Notes: generated from the letters alone by a model not told the origin. Counted from the stretch's first letter, positions 1 through 10,196 are shown. The stretch: DNA of 64,000 bases from Aquimarina sp. TRL1 (GCF_013365535.1 NZ_CP053590.1:3090501-3154500), one strand, 5' to 3'. Made by a program: numbers and translations.

Positions 1-2653
1 TGATATTAGTAAGCATCTCTAATTTATCCGTGAGCGTTTCAAATGCTCTGGCATTACTCTTTGTTAAGAAGCTTTTAGTGATATTAAGATCTTCTGTACT
101 ATATTTATTACCATAGCTATTCATAATTTCTCGGATTAATTTACTGGACTCATAAGTTACATTAGATCGTACTCCACTGGTAATGGTAAAAGGACCTGGG
201 ATTGTACTGCCAGAGAATTGAGAAAATATTCCATAAGTATATCCTTTGCCTTCTCTTAATTGCTGAGTTAATTCTGAAGCAAACCCTCCTCCTCCGAAAC
301 GGTAATTCATGATAGTAGCAGGGAAGTAGTCCTTATCGGTTTGTGCCAGTGCAGGAGCACCAAATCTCAATACCGATTGCTTGGCTCCAGGAATATCATA
401 GAAATAGATAGCAGGTTTTTCTATTTTTTTAGGAGCCTTGATTTCAGGGAATATAACCTCTTTAGGTTTCCACTGTTTATTTAGGTCAACCATAGAAGAA
501 TTTACCTGTGCTTTAGAAATATCTCCTACTACATGAAGTGTAGTGATCGAAGGAGAGATGTTTTTTTGGTAATACGTTTTTAGATCTTCCATTGTTATCA
601 AAGAAACAGATTCCTCAGTTCCCAGATTGTTAAAAGATAAGATATGATTTTCTCCATAAATTAACTTTGCATATTGATTGGCGGCAACACTTCGGGGAAT
701 CGCTTTGAACTGTTGAATGTCGCTCAATGTACTTTGTTTAATCAGTGATAATTCTTTTTCGTCCCATCTGGGTTCCAGAATAATTTCCTGAATAAGTTTC
801 ATAGTCTTTGTGTAATTCCGGGATAAGGTACTTCCACTAATGACTATTGCTTCATCTCTAGCATATATATTGATATTGGCGCCAAGGCTTTCGATGGCAT
901 TTTCTAATGCTTCAGGTGTTTTGTTTTTTGTTCCTTTACTGAGAAGTTCAGCAAGAAGATTAGAGACTCCGGTTTTTGTTTTGTCTTCTAATAGAAGCCC
1001 TCCTTTTATATTCATATAAAAAGCAACCAATGGAACCTCTGAGGTTTCTATTCCGTATACCTTTAATCCAGATGTTAGGTTATCTTCCCATACCTGAGGA
1101 ACAATAATTTCGGGAGTAGCTCCATATGGAGGTTCTATAGATCGGTCAAATGAAGATGGCGTTTTTTCATAAGAAGCAGTAAGGGTAGGGTCAAAAGCAT
1201 CTTCTGCTCCTGCAATTATTTTTTCTTCTGTAACTGCTGCAAGTTTGGAGTCTTTTAAGGCTAAATTACGTTGTCTCAGAGGTACAAAACTGGTAGCAAT
1301 ATGAGGTTTGTTTTTTATGTATTGATTATAAACCCTTATGACATCTTCTGTTGTGACAGCTAAAATGTTTTTAATGTCTTTATTGATAAACCCAGGATCT
1401 TTAGCAAAGATTTGGTATTGTGCTAATTGAAAACCTTTCCCCAGAACACTAGACAGTCTATTGTAAAAGGTGGTTTCCTGACCAGCTTTAATTCTGTTGA
1501 GACTCTCCTCTGAGATACCTTCTTTCTCAAAAAGAAGAAATGCTTCTGTAATGGCATCATTCACCTGATTCAGGTTTATATTGTTAAAACCTCTGACAGA
1601 TACAGAATACTGCCCGGCTAATTCAGAAGTTTCATTATACATGTTGACCGCGGAGGTGAGTTGTTTTTGTTCGACGAGAATTTTGTAAAAAGGAGCTTTT
1701 TTCCCCTCAGACAGGTAAGTGGCCAGTACCCGAAGGGGATAAGAATCTGGATGATATTGAGGTACAGATGGCCAGGTTAGGCTCAGCTGTGGTAATTTAG
1801 CGAAGTTGTCCTCGTAATATAACCTTTTAGTAGCTGTTAATGTAACAGGACGTTTTTCTAAGGGAGCGATATCTTCACCTCTTTTAATCTCATCGAAATA
1901 TTTATGAACCCATTCTTTTGCCTGTTTACTATCAAAATCTCCAGCAATTGTCAGGGTAACATTATTAGGAGTATACCATTTGTTATAAAAATCTTTTACG
2001 TCTTGTAGGGTGGCGTTTTGCAGGTCTTCTAGAGAACCGATTACCTGCCAGTTGTACGGATGCCCTTCTGGATATAGGTATTTGTCAATCACGTATGATT
2101 CGTGACCGTAAGGGCGGTTGTCAACGTTTTGGCGTTTTTCATTTTTTACTACTTGTTTTTCCTTAGCCAGAACAGGCTCTGTAACTGTATTGATAAAATA
2201 TCCAAGCTTATCCGCTTCTGCCCAGATCATTTTTTCCAATGCATCTTTGGGGACAGTTTGGTAATAGTTGGTGCGATCTCTGCTGGTAGATCCATTGGCT
2301 CCTGATCCTCCAATTCGAGCGCTCATTTGATCAAGCCCTCCTTTTCCCAGGTTTTCAGACTCCAAAAACAGAAGGTGTTCAAAGAGATGAGCGAAACCAG
2401 TTCTCCCTTTTTTCTCCCGTGCAGAGCCTACATGAGCGGTTAATGCTACTGCCACAACAGGATCAGATCGATCAATGTGGAATATTACCTGAAGCCCGTT
2501 ATCCAAAGAAAAAGTTTCGTAGTCTATATGGAAATCTTTGGAGGTGGATTCTTCACTGGTGGGAGGTTTTTTTTCTTCAGAAATCTCCTTTTTACAACTT
2601 GTTGTGATGGTTGTAAAGATAAGAGCAATCAGTAAATAACGAGTTGTTTTCAT
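1..2653 (-). CDS. M16 (insulinase-like) zinc peptidase lipoprotein, 3' end cut by window edge
   Basis: Reading leftward from the ATG at 2653, the frame stays open to position 1, giving at least 884 codons, so the C-terminus lies outside the window. The N-terminus is a lipoprotein signal ending in TTSC (Cys about residue 20). The inverted zinc motif HLFEH is at about residues 89-93, which is the M16 HxxEH signature. The length fits the double-M16-domain family of about 930 residues, where the second half is a non-catalytic M16 domain. M16 enzymes degrade peptides inside a clamshell chamber; this one should sit at the cell envelope. It is the last gene of a run of three leftward metallopeptidases and starts 67 nt after the M3 gene, so co-transcription is likely. 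Confidence 0.9.
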   Translation of the reverse strand, partial: MKTTRYLLIALIFTTITTSCKKEISEEKKPPTSEESTSKDFHIDYETFSLDNGLQVIFHIDRSDPVVAVALTAHVGSAREKKGRTGFAHLFEHLLFLESENLGKGGLDQMSARIGGSGANGSTSRDRTNYYQTVPKDALEKMIWAEADKLGYFINTVTEPVLAKEKQVVKNEKRQNVDNRPYGHESYVIDKYLYPEGHPYNWQVIGSLEDLQNATLQDVKDFYNKWYTPNNVTLTIAGDFDSKQAKEWVHKYFDEIKRGEDIAPLEKRPVTLTATKRLYYEDNFAKLPQLSLTWPSVPQYHPDSYPLRVLATYLSEGKKAPFYKILVEQKQLTSAVNMYNETSELAGQYSVSVRGFNNINLNQVNDAITEAFLLFEKEGISEESLNRIKAGQETTFYNRLSSVLGKGFQLAQYQIFAKDPGFINKDIKNILAVTTEDVIRVYNQYIKNKPHIATSFVPLRQRNLALKDSKLAAVTEEKIIAGAEDAFDPTLTASYEKTPSSFDRSIEPPYGATPEIIVPQVWEDNLTSGLKVYGIETSEVPLVAFYMNIKGGLLLEDKTKTGVSNLLAELLSKGTKNKTPEALENAIESLGANINIYARDEAIVISGSTLSRNYTKTMKLIQEIILEPRWDEKELSLIKQSTLSDIQQFKAIPRSVAANQYAKLIYGENHILSFNNLGTEESVSLITMEDLKTYYQKNISPSITTLHVVGDISKAQVNSSMVDLNKQWKPKEVIFPEIKAPKKIEKPAIYFYDIPGAKQSVLRFGAPALAQTDKDYFPATIMNYRFGGGGFASELTQQLREGKGYTYGIFSQFSGSTIPGPFTITSGVRSNVTYESSKLIREIMNSYGNKYSTEDLNITKSFLTKSNARAFETLTDKLEMLTNI

Positions 2654-2720
2654 GATTGAGAAATTTTATGATTTTTTAAAAAGGATACTCCCTTTTTTTG
2701 TTGAAAAGGGAGTGTTGAAA

Positions 2721-4895
2721 TTATTTTTTAGGGATAGGAAATCCGCGGTCTTTCATCAATGCTTCAATAGTTGCGTCTCTTCCTCGGAATTGTTTATAAG
2801 CTTCTGCGGGGTCCACCGCATTTCTCGGAGAAAATAGATGTGTAACGAGTTTAGAAGCTAGTTCTTTATCGTAGAAACCTCCAGGTGCTTCTCCAAATGC
2901 TTCTGCAGCATCAGAAGTAAGAACATCAGCCCACATATAACCATAATACGCTGTAGCGTACCCTTCTCCAGAAAATACATGCCCGAAGTGAGGTGTTCTG
3001 TGACGCATTACCAATTCCTTAGGCATTTTTAATTCTTTTAGTGTCTCTTTTTCAAAAGTAGTAATGTCGATATTTGAAGGATCTGCCAGATGAAGTTTCA
3101 TATCCATTAAAGCAGAAGCGAGATATTCCGTTGTCGCAAATCCTTGATTAAAGGTTGCGGCTTTCTTTATTTTGTTTACTAAATGTCCAGGAATAGGTTC
3201 TCCGGTTTTGTGATGAACAAGGAATTTGTTGATAACGTTGTCGGTAGATAGCCATCGTTCCAAAAGTTGAGATTGGAATTCAGTATAGTCTCTTACTCCG
3301 CTGTTTAGTGTAGGGTACTTTACATTAGAGGAAAAGAAGTGTAATGCATGCCCAAATTCATGAAAGAAAGTAGTAGCATCATCCCAGGATACTAATACAG
3401 GTTCTCCAGGAGCAGGTTTTACGAAATTGGAATTATTAGAAGCAAGTACTGTTTTTTTTCCATCAAAGGTAGTATGACTTCTATAGGTTGTCGCCCAGGC
3501 TCCTGATCTTTTCCCTGGTCTGGAAAAAGGGTCTAAATACCAAAGACCAATATGTGCTTTGGTAGATCGGTCCGTAACATCCCATACTTTGACATCTTCA
3601 TGGAATACAGGAACACTCCCTTCTGGAACAGGAGTGAAATCATAATTGAATAGTTCTCCTGCTACATAAAATAATGCCTGTGTTAGTTTATTGAGTTGTA
3701 GATATTGTTTTACTTCGTCAGAATCCAAGTCGTATTTCTTTTTCCGAACCTTTTCTGCATAATATCGGTAATCCCAAGGGGCTATTTTTAAATTATCTCC
3801 ATTGGTGTCAGCAACATTTTGCATATCGTGTACTTCTTCTTTTACTCTGGCAATAGCAGCAGGCCAGACAGCATTCATTAATTCCATGGCATTTTCCGGC
3901 GTTTTTGCCATTCGGTTTTGCAATCGCCATGCAGCATAATTATCAAACCCTAGTAATTGAACCCGTTCTTTTCTCAATGTTAGGATTTTTTTGATAATCT
4001 CTTTGTTATCGAATGTATCGCCATTGTCTCCTCTGGAGTAATAGTTTTTCCATACTTTTTCTCGGATTTCTCTTTCGGTAGAATACGTAAGAAAAGGAGA
4101 CATCGAAGACCGAGTATTAGTTATAGCGTATGCTCCTTCTTTTCCGTTGTCACTGGCAATTTTTGCAGCAGCCTTAATCATACTCTCAGAAAGTCCCCCT
4201 AACTGATCTTTCGATAAGTAGGTGATATAATTTTCTTCATCTGCTAATACATTATTAGAGAAGGTAGTGTATAGGGAAGAAAGTTCCTTATTAATGGCGG
4301 CGTATCTCGCTTTTTTATCATTGTTCAATTCTGCTCCATTCATTGCAAAATTGGTGTATATTAATTGAAGAAGACGCTGTTTGTCTGCTTCTAAAGGTTT
4401 TTTTTGAGCTTCCTCAAACACTGTTTTTATTCGTTCAAATAAGAGACTGTTTTGAGAAATTTTAGAATAAAAATCAGAAAGCTCAGGAGCGAGTTTTCCT
4501 TGGATTTCTCTAAACTCAGGAGAGGAAAGGTTACTGCTTAAGATATTGTAATATGTCTGTACTCGATTTAATTCAGATCCTGCTTTTTCATATGGAATGA
4601 TGGTGTTCTCGAAAGAAGGAAGTTCTTTGTTAGAAGTGATAATATCTATTTCTTCTAGTTGAGATTTCATTCCCTGTCGCATTGCCGGGATGATATCAGC
4701 AAGTTTCATTTTGTCAAACGCAGGAATTCCTCCGTAAGGTCCTTCCCATTCTTGTAGCAAGATATTGTTACTTGTTTTAGTAGTATCTGATTTCACGGGT
4801 TCTTCTTTTTTAGTCGTTTCCTGGCATCCTATTGCTAACAGCAGAAAGCATAAGCAAAAGGACTTGAGAAATTGAGTTGTTTTTTTTTGATGCAT
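2721..4895 (-). CDS. M3 family metallopeptidase (Dcp/oligopeptidase-like), lipoprotein
   Basis: The zinc motif HEFGH lies at about residues 512-516 within TTFFHEFGHALHFFSS, typical of M3 peptidyl-dipeptidases and oligopeptidases. The frame extends upstream to 4976, but I place the start at 4895: there it gives a clean lipoprotein signal (MHQKK..., ending LLLAIGCQ), whereas the longer form would overlap the M14 gene and add unrelated residues. The protein is about 724 residues, normal for the family. It should cleave short peptides or dipeptides in the periplasm or on the outer membrane. It begins 19 nt after the end of the M14 carboxypeptidase gene, so the two are probably one transcript. Confidence 0.93.
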   Translation of the reverse strand: MHQKKTTQFLKSFCLCFLLLAIGCQETTKKEEPVKSDTTKTSNNILLQEWEGPYGGIPAFDKMKLADIIPAMRQGMKSQLEEIDIITSNKELPSFENTIIPYEKAGSELNRVQTYYNILSSNLSSPEFREIQGKLAPELSDFYSKISQNSLLFERIKTVFEEAQKKPLEADKQRLLQLIYTNFAMNGAELNNDKKARYAAINKELSSLYTTFSNNVLADEENYITYLSKDQLGGLSESMIKAAAKIASDNGKEGAYAITNTRSSMSPFLTYSTEREIREKVWKNYYSRGDNGDTFDNKEIIKKILTLRKERVQLLGFDNYAAWRLQNRMAKTPENAMELMNAVWPAAIARVKEEVHDMQNVADTNGDNLKIAPWDYRYYAEKVRKKKYDLDSDEVKQYLQLNKLTQALFYVAGELFNYDFTPVPEGSVPVFHEDVKVWDVTDRSTKAHIGLWYLDPFSRPGKRSGAWATTYRSHTTFDGKKTVLASNNSNFVKPAPGEPVLVSWDDATTFFHEFGHALHFFSSNVKYPTLNSGVRDYTEFQSQLLERWLSTDNVINKFLVHHKTGEPIPGHLVNKIKKAATFNQGFATTEYLASALMDMKLHLADPSNIDITTFEKETLKELKMPKELVMRHRTPHFGHVFSGEGYATAYYGYMWADVLTSDAAEAFGEAPGGFYDKELASKLVTHLFSPRNAVDPAEAYKQFRGRDATIEALMKDRGFPIPKK

Positions 4896-4914
4896 GGGTT
4901 GTAGATTGATGTAA

Positions 4915-7389
4915 TTAGATTCTGAATTTATGGTTATTGGTAAAAAAAACAGCATTGACGAAAAATAGTTTCCCATTTTCCCAAAATGATCTGAAAAGAG
5001 GATTGTCTACCATGTAAATAATACTACCATTTCCTAATCGGCACTCCCCAAAGACCAGAGAGTTTTTTAGACCGCTTAAAGCTTCTTTACCGGCAAACCC
5101 GGAAACGTTCTCTGGCGTTTTTATATAGGATACATTATATCCTTTTTGTAAGAGTTTATAGGAGTCTTTACCTAGTTTTAGACTAAAATAAGTGTCTGGG
5201 TAACCAAAAGCCATAGGGTGTGATGTATCTATTTTTGTTTTGAAAATGCTTCCTGTTATAAAATTAGTTACACTTTCTTTTTCTCTTTGGTCGTATGGAA
5301 TTAAGTTTCCTAAAGTATCTTTTGATTTTTTAGCACTATGAGGTGTTAGATCATACCCTTTTTGGTTAGAGAAAATTTTCATAGCGTTAGAAATAGCAAT
5401 TACTTTTCCTCCAGAAGCGATCCATTGTTGTAATTTCTCTTTTGTGTTTTTGTCAAAATATGCACCGTAATAACCATTGGGTAGTATTAAAATATCGTAT
5501 TGACGAAGATCAGTTTGTTTAAAATAATCTGTATCAATAGCCGTAATAGGATAGTGGAGCTGTTGTTCAAAAAAATGCCAGATTTCTCCGTAGTTTAATG
5601 AAGAGGTGCGTTTTCCTTTTAAGACTGCAATTTTTGCTTTGTTAATTAGTTTTACATCCGGAGAACCAAAGTCAACTCCTTGATTAGCGAAACTTGTTAT
5701 TGCATTATGAAGTTTTCTTTGATGTTTGTTTGCCAAGGACGTAACTACCTCGTCATAGTTGCTAAGGTTTTTATTGTCGCTTTTTGTGATGATGAGGCTT
5801 CCTTTTTTAAAAAAAATGTTGTTATTCGTGAAGTCTTTTTCACTGAAACGCACTTTAATTCCATTTTGCAGTAAATCACTTAAGAAAGAAGCGTCTTGTA
5901 AGCTATTCCATTTGCTAATGTATCCCGCGGCTGATGGGGAAGGAGTATTGTGTATGGATGTCGTATTTTTAGGACTATGGGGAATAAGTGTAGTCGAAGC
6001 GACAGCATCTAAACCATAAGCATATGGGATGCTCCAGGCAGTAATATCATACGTCAGAGGGTTGGTGAGTAATGCATTGGGTTCGAAAAGAACCTTGATC
6101 ATTTTTCCTTTGGGTTGATTCGTATTTACAACCAGAGCTCCTTTAGTATTAATGCTTCCTTGTTTATTGGTTGAATACAGGTACCCTTTGACCTTTTCTA
6201 ATGTTGTATATCCGTATTCAATTTGGTGTTTGTCTAATAGTTTTGTTAATGATTTTAGTTTATCTTCAGCTCCATTAAGTACATAGCTTTTGTATTTTAA
6301 TGAGGTATTGTCAAAGAATTTTCTAAATTCTTTATTGAGCTTGGAAGCATTTTTAGAAGATATCTCTACAGTAGATAAGCCGGTAGTCGTATGATGAAGT
6401 GCCCGATCTTTTAAGGTTAATATATACCCTTCGTCTGTTTGAATACCTAAGCCGGCTCTTCCGTGACCTGCTTGTTCATAGGTCATACCTATAGCTCCCA
6501 TAAAGGTAGGGTAGGTGTCTCCATAGCTAGGATATAGAAGGTCAAAACGTTCCCGAGTAAAATAAAGCCAGCCTTCTTTATCAAAATAAGTAGCGTGATT
6601 CTGACCAATTTGTGTTTGGAATTCTCTTTGCCATGGAGAAATGATCTCATGAAATGGCTCTGCTGCAGGAGCAAAATAATATGGTTCGTTAATTCCTTGT
6701 TCATGAAAGTCAACATGTATATGAGGTAACCATTGATTATAGATAGCGAGACGCTGAGAGGATTCTACCTGTGAAGCCCATGCCCAATCGCGATTTAGGT
6801 CAAACAAATAGTGATTAGGCCTCCCTCCTGGCCAGGGTTCGTGATGTTCCGAAGCATCTTGATTTGTATTAAATGGAGTGCTCTTTACCTGATTATACCA
6901 ATTAACATATCGGTCTCTTCCATCTGGATTTAAACAAGGATCTATAATAACTACAGTGTTCTGAAGCCATTCCTTTTTTTTAGTAATCAATTCATACAAC
7001 GTAATCATCGCTGCTTCCGTACTGGAGGCTTCATTACCATGTACATTGTAGCTTAGCCAAACAATAGCGATTTCAGGAACTGTATAAGTATTGGAGTGTT
7101 CCGTGTTCTGTAAGTGACTTGTTCTTATTTTTTCCAGATTTTGGATGTTTTGCTCACTGGATATAACAGCATAAGTTAGCGGTCTTCGCTCATTGGTCGC
7201 ACCATATGTGTGATATGTGACTAATGGAGAGTTGTTTGCCACGTACTCAAAGTAGTTGATGACATTAGCGTGGCGTGTAAATTGACTCCCTATTTCATAT
7301 CCAAGAAAATCCTGTGGCGATTGTATCTTGTTCTGAGCGTAAGAAATACAAACAGAAACGACTAAGAAAAATGATAATATTTTTTTCAT
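4915..7389 (-). CDS. M14 family zinc carboxypeptidase, secreted
   Basis: The 824-residue protein has a Sec signal (MKKILSFFLVVSVCISYAQ) and an N-terminal M14 catalytic domain. The zinc pair HGNE is at about residues 117-120 (NVHGNEASSTEAAM), followed by DPCLNPDGRDRY and a histidine in HVDFHEQG. The long C-terminal part (about residues 400-824) contains a Rossmann-like or GATase1-like stretch (IAVLKGKRTSS..., DILILPNGYYG) seen in large Bacteroidota M14 proteins. It removes C-terminal residues from peptides outside the cytoplasm. It is the first gene of a three-peptidase run with the M3 and M16 genes downstream. Confidence 0.92.
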   Translation of the reverse strand: MKKILSFFLVVSVCISYAQNKIQSPQDFLGYEIGSQFTRHANVINYFEYVANNSPLVTYHTYGATNERRPLTYAVISSEQNIQNLEKIRTSHLQNTEHSNTYTVPEIAIVWLSYNVHGNEASSTEAAMITLYELITKKKEWLQNTVVIIDPCLNPDGRDRYVNWYNQVKSTPFNTNQDASEHHEPWPGGRPNHYLFDLNRDWAWASQVESSQRLAIYNQWLPHIHVDFHEQGINEPYYFAPAAEPFHEIISPWQREFQTQIGQNHATYFDKEGWLYFTRERFDLLYPSYGDTYPTFMGAIGMTYEQAGHGRAGLGIQTDEGYILTLKDRALHHTTTGLSTVEISSKNASKLNKEFRKFFDNTSLKYKSYVLNGAEDKLKSLTKLLDKHQIEYGYTTLEKVKGYLYSTNKQGSINTKGALVVNTNQPKGKMIKVLFEPNALLTNPLTYDITAWSIPYAYGLDAVASTTLIPHSPKNTTSIHNTPSPSAAGYISKWNSLQDASFLSDLLQNGIKVRFSEKDFTNNNIFFKKGSLIITKSDNKNLSNYDEVVTSLANKHQRKLHNAITSFANQGVDFGSPDVKLINKAKIAVLKGKRTSSLNYGEIWHFFEQQLHYPITAIDTDYFKQTDLRQYDILILPNGYYGAYFDKNTKEKLQQWIASGGKVIAISNAMKIFSNQKGYDLTPHSAKKSKDTLGNLIPYDQREKESVTNFITGSIFKTKIDTSHPMAFGYPDTYFSLKLGKDSYKLLQKGYNVSYIKTPENVSGFAGKEALSGLKNSLVFGECRLGNGSIIYMVDNPLFRSFWENGKLFFVNAVFFTNNHKFRI

Positions 7390-7506
7390 TAATAGAATTT
7401 TAGATCGGTAAAATACTGCCTTAAAATTAGGATATATTTTGTATTAACTAAATTTTAGGATTTGAAAATGTAATCTGCCGTATCTTTAGAACCCAAAAAA
7501 AAATTT

Positions 7507-9102
7507 ATGCCTTGTACCAGTATTCCATTTAGAGATACCCATTACTTTTCTTCTTTTATTTGTGATTATTTAGATCAAAAACCCGAACTGAAAGCGTTTT
7601 ATAATCGATTTCCGACGTTAGAAAACTTTGGGGGTCAGATCGAAGAGAAGCAATATCGTTTTTCTGATGCGCATAGGGATATTCTGGCTACTGCACTAGA
7701 AAAACAGTATCATGGAGTTGTGACTTCTGAGGCAACTTTGCAGCATATAAAACTGTTAAGAGAAGGTAATACTTTTACGGTAACCACGGGACATCAACTG
7801 AACTTGTTTACAGGACCTTTGTATTTTTTGTATAAGATCTTATCTACGATTAATCTGTGTGAAACCTTAAAAAAGCAGTATCCTTCTTATAATTTTGTTC
7901 CTGTGTATTGGATGGCTACCGAGGATCATGATTTTGATGAGATTAATTATTTTAGACTTTTCGGAAAAAAAATCCAATGGAATAAAGAAGCAGGAGGTGC
8001 TGTAGGGAATTTTACTACTGAAGGTTTGGATGAGGTGTTGACGATTTTTTCTGCTGAGATTGGAAAAGGAAAAAATGCAATGTACCTAAAAAAGCTTTTC
8101 GAAGCAGCCTATATAAAACACGATACATTATCAGCTGCAACAAGGTATCTGGCAAATGAACTTTTTTCTTCTTATGGTCTCGTTATTGTTGATGGGGATG
8201 ACAAAGCGTTAAAATCGATGTTTGTCCCTTATGTAAAAAGAGAATTAGAAGAACAACTGTCTTATGAAACAGTTCTTCCTGTAGGGAGAAAATTAGTGGA
8301 TCAAGGGTATAAAATGCAGGTAAATCCCAGGGAGATTAATCTGTTTTATTTGTCGGAAGGGGTGAGAGAAAGAATTGTAAAGGAAGATCATGTATATAGG
8401 GTATTCGGAACCTCTATTCGATGGAGTAAAGAAGATGTGCTTAAGCATGTAGAAGAGGCTCCCGAACGATTCAGTCCGAATGTAATCATGAGACCATTAT
8501 ATCAAGAGGTGATTTTGCCTAATTTATGTTATATAGGCGGAGGAGGGGAGTTGGCGTACTGGTTAGAATTAAAGCAGTATTTTGCCAAGGCAGATATTCC
8601 GTTCCCAATGTTGCTGCTTCGAAATTCAGTATTGGTTCAGACGACCAAACAAGCAGAGAAAATAAAAAAACTGTCGATGACTGATCAGGAACTTTTTCTG
8701 AAACAACATGAATTGATCAATAGGAAAGTTCGGCAGATATCGAATATAGATATAAACTTTGATGCGCAACGATTGATTTTGAAAGAACAGTTCAAGGAGA
8801 TGTTAGAACTGGCAAAAGAAACAGATGTGTCTTTTGCTAATGCAGTAAGAGCACAAGAGACAAAACAATTAAAGGGATTGGATGTTTTGGAAAAACGATT
8901 GTTAAAAGCCCAGCGTAGAAAGTTGAGTGATCAGGTTGTACGTTTAACCAACTTGCAGAATGCGCTTTTCCCAGGATATGGACTTCAGGAAAGAACAGTT
9001 AATTTTTCTGAATTGTATCTGGAGTTTGGAGAAGAGTTAATAAAGGTGTTGAAAGAGACTCTTGATCCTTTGTTGGGAGAGTTCCTGGTAATAAAACAAT
9101 AA
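7507..9102 (+). CDS. bshC: Bacillithiol biosynthesis cysteine-adding enzyme BshC
   Basis: The 531-residue protein carries the BshC hallmark TTGHQLNLFTGPLYFLYK (about residues 96-113), then PVYWMATEDHDFDEI and GGGGELAYWLELK. It also has the long C-terminal coiled-coil arm (about 385-480) of this family. BshC attaches cysteine to glucosaminyl-malate, the last step of bacillithiol synthesis in the cytoplasm. Neither bshA nor bshB is in the window, which is usual because the genes are scattered in Bacteroidota. The gene is divergent from the M14 peptidase, with 117 nt between the starts. Confidence 0.95.
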   Translation: MPCTSIPFRDTHYFSSFICDYLDQKPELKAFYNRFPTLENFGGQIEEKQYRFSDAHRDILATALEKQYHGVVTSEATLQHIKLLREGNTFTVTTGHQLNLFTGPLYFLYKILSTINLCETLKKQYPSYNFVPVYWMATEDHDFDEINYFRLFGKKIQWNKEAGGAVGNFTTEGLDEVLTIFSAEIGKGKNAMYLKKLFEAAYIKHDTLSAATRYLANELFSSYGLVIVDGDDKALKSMFVPYVKRELEEQLSYETVLPVGRKLVDQGYKMQVNPREINLFYLSEGVRERIVKEDHVYRVFGTSIRWSKEDVLKHVEEAPERFSPNVIMRPLYQEVILPNLCYIGGGGELAYWLELKQYFAKADIPFPMLLLRNSVLVQTTKQAEKIKKLSMTDQELFLKQHELINRKVRQISNIDINFDAQRLILKEQFKEMLELAKETDVSFANAVRAQETKQLKGLDVLEKRLLKAQRRKLSDQVVRLTNLQNALFPGYGLQERTVNFSELYLEFGEELIKVLKETLDPLLGEFLVIKQ

Positions 9103-9127
9103 CTGCTGCCTTCTTAGAGCAGCAGTC
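9102..9127 (+). terminator. Hairpin at the end of bshC, weak terminator
   Basis: ACTGCTGC at 9102-9109 pairs with GCAGCAGT at 9119-9126 across a 9-nt loop and begins inside the stop codon of bshC. There is no T-run after the stem, so termination would be weak or factor-assisted. It lies between converging genes. Confidence 0.4.
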
Positions 9128-9150
9128 AATATGTGATTTATTATAGAGCT

Positions 9151-9852
9151 TTATCCTTGTTTTTTAGGATAGATTAATTCTAATTTTTCTTTCCCCTGTT
9201 TAATGATTTCTTTTCCTTTGGCAATAGAAGCTTCCAGGGCTTTTAGTTTAGTAGCGACATTGTTTATCGTCGTTTCTTTTTCAGCAATAGCTTCTGGGGT
9301 TAAAGCTTCTTCTCCTGTAAGCTCTTTTGCTTTGGCTAATCTGTTTTTTGCGGCTGCAAGCTTTTCTTTTCCAGAAGTAAGCGTAGCATAGCTCTGTTTT
9401 AGTTGTTCTTTTTTTTGAGACAATATCGTCTTGACATCTGCGATATGTGCTAACCCTAGCGCTTTTCCCGACAGTCCTTCTTTGCTTTTTCTTGTGATTT
9501 CTTCTTTAGAAGCATTAACCTTATCTTTTATGGCTGCCGTTTTATTGGCAGCGTCGTTGATTTTTGTATCGGTTTGCTCTTTGATTTTGTTAATTTTTTC
9601 TGAAGCAGCATTCCCAGCTTCATTTATTTTGCTTTCAGCAGCATTTTTAACGTTTTCAGTTTTGGTAGTAAGCTCTTTTGTTTTCTCAGATATCTTCTCT
9701 TGGGTATCGGTGATTGCCTTTTTTTCTGCTTCCGTTGCTTTTTTAGTAATTTTCTGAGTGACTTCTATTGTTTTTTCCTGTGCTTGGATTGACAGACTGT
9801 TTAGTATAAAAAAACATCCCGAGAATAGGACTATTGATTTAGTGAACTTCAT
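9151..9852 (-). CDS. Secreted Ala/Lys/Glu-rich coiled-coil protein of unknown function
   Basis: The 233-residue protein has a signal peptide (MKFTKSIVLFSGCFFILNSLSIQAQ) followed by an almost entirely helical, heptad-like region rich in K, E, A and T. It contains recurring segments such as KINEAGNAASEKINKIKEQ and KINDAANKTAAIKDKV. This resembles amphipathic YtxH, LEA or apolipoprotein-like repeats, and no catalytic motif is visible. The next gene upstream on the same strand (51 nt) is a small helical lipoprotein of similar composition, so the two may be functionally linked at the envelope. I do not recognise a named family. Confidence 0.75.
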   Translation of the reverse strand: MKFTKSIVLFSGCFFILNSLSIQAQEKTIEVTQKITKKATEAEKKAITDTQEKISEKTKELTTKTENVKNAAESKINEAGNAASEKINKIKEQTDTKINDAANKTAAIKDKVNASKEEITRKSKEGLSGKALGLAHIADVKTILSQKKEQLKQSYATLTSGKEKLAAAKNRLAKAKELTGEEALTPEAIAEKETTINNVATKLKALEASIAKGKEIIKQGKEKLELIYPKKQG

Positions 9853-9903
9853 AATTAATGATATTTTTTAGATGTATTTTAATTGGTGTGGAATAAGAAA
9901 GCT

Positions 9904-10107
9904 TTAGATGCTGTCCAGGTCTTTTAAAACATTTTCAAGTTCTTCTGTTTTAGATAAGATGTCATTAGATACTTCATTTAGCTCTTTCTCTATAGCTTCT
10001 ACCTTTTCGATAGCAGCTTTCGTTTCTTGTTCTTCTTTTTTCTTGTCAGCACAAGAGATTAATCCGATTAAAATAGCAATCAGGGATAATTTGATGAATA
10101 ATTTCAT
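9904..10107 (-). CDS. Small helical lipoprotein (67 aa)
   Basis: The signal MKLFIKLSLIAILIGLISC ends in a lipobox cysteine (about residue 19), followed by a charged, heptad-patterned helix (AAIEKVEAIEKELNEVS and onward). In size and layout it resembles Lpp-like small coiled-coil lipoproteins, although I see no clear homology to Lpp. It lies 51 nt upstream of the secreted coiled-coil protein on the same strand, so the two are probably one transcript. Confidence 0.7.
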   Translation of the reverse strand: MKLFIKLSLIAILIGLISCADKKKEEQETKAAIEKVEAIEKELNEVSNDILSKTEELENVLKDLDSI

Positions 10108-10196
10108 TTGTTAATCAATTAGTTAGTGAGTAATAAAGTTACGCTTTTATATTGTATTGTAGAAGGAGAAGAGCGCAAAAAACGTACTGAAATGAG

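Noticed and set aside
2721..4976. Longer form of the M3 peptidase starting at 4976
   Set aside because: It would overlap the M14 gene, and the added residues precede a clean lipoprotein signal at 4895.
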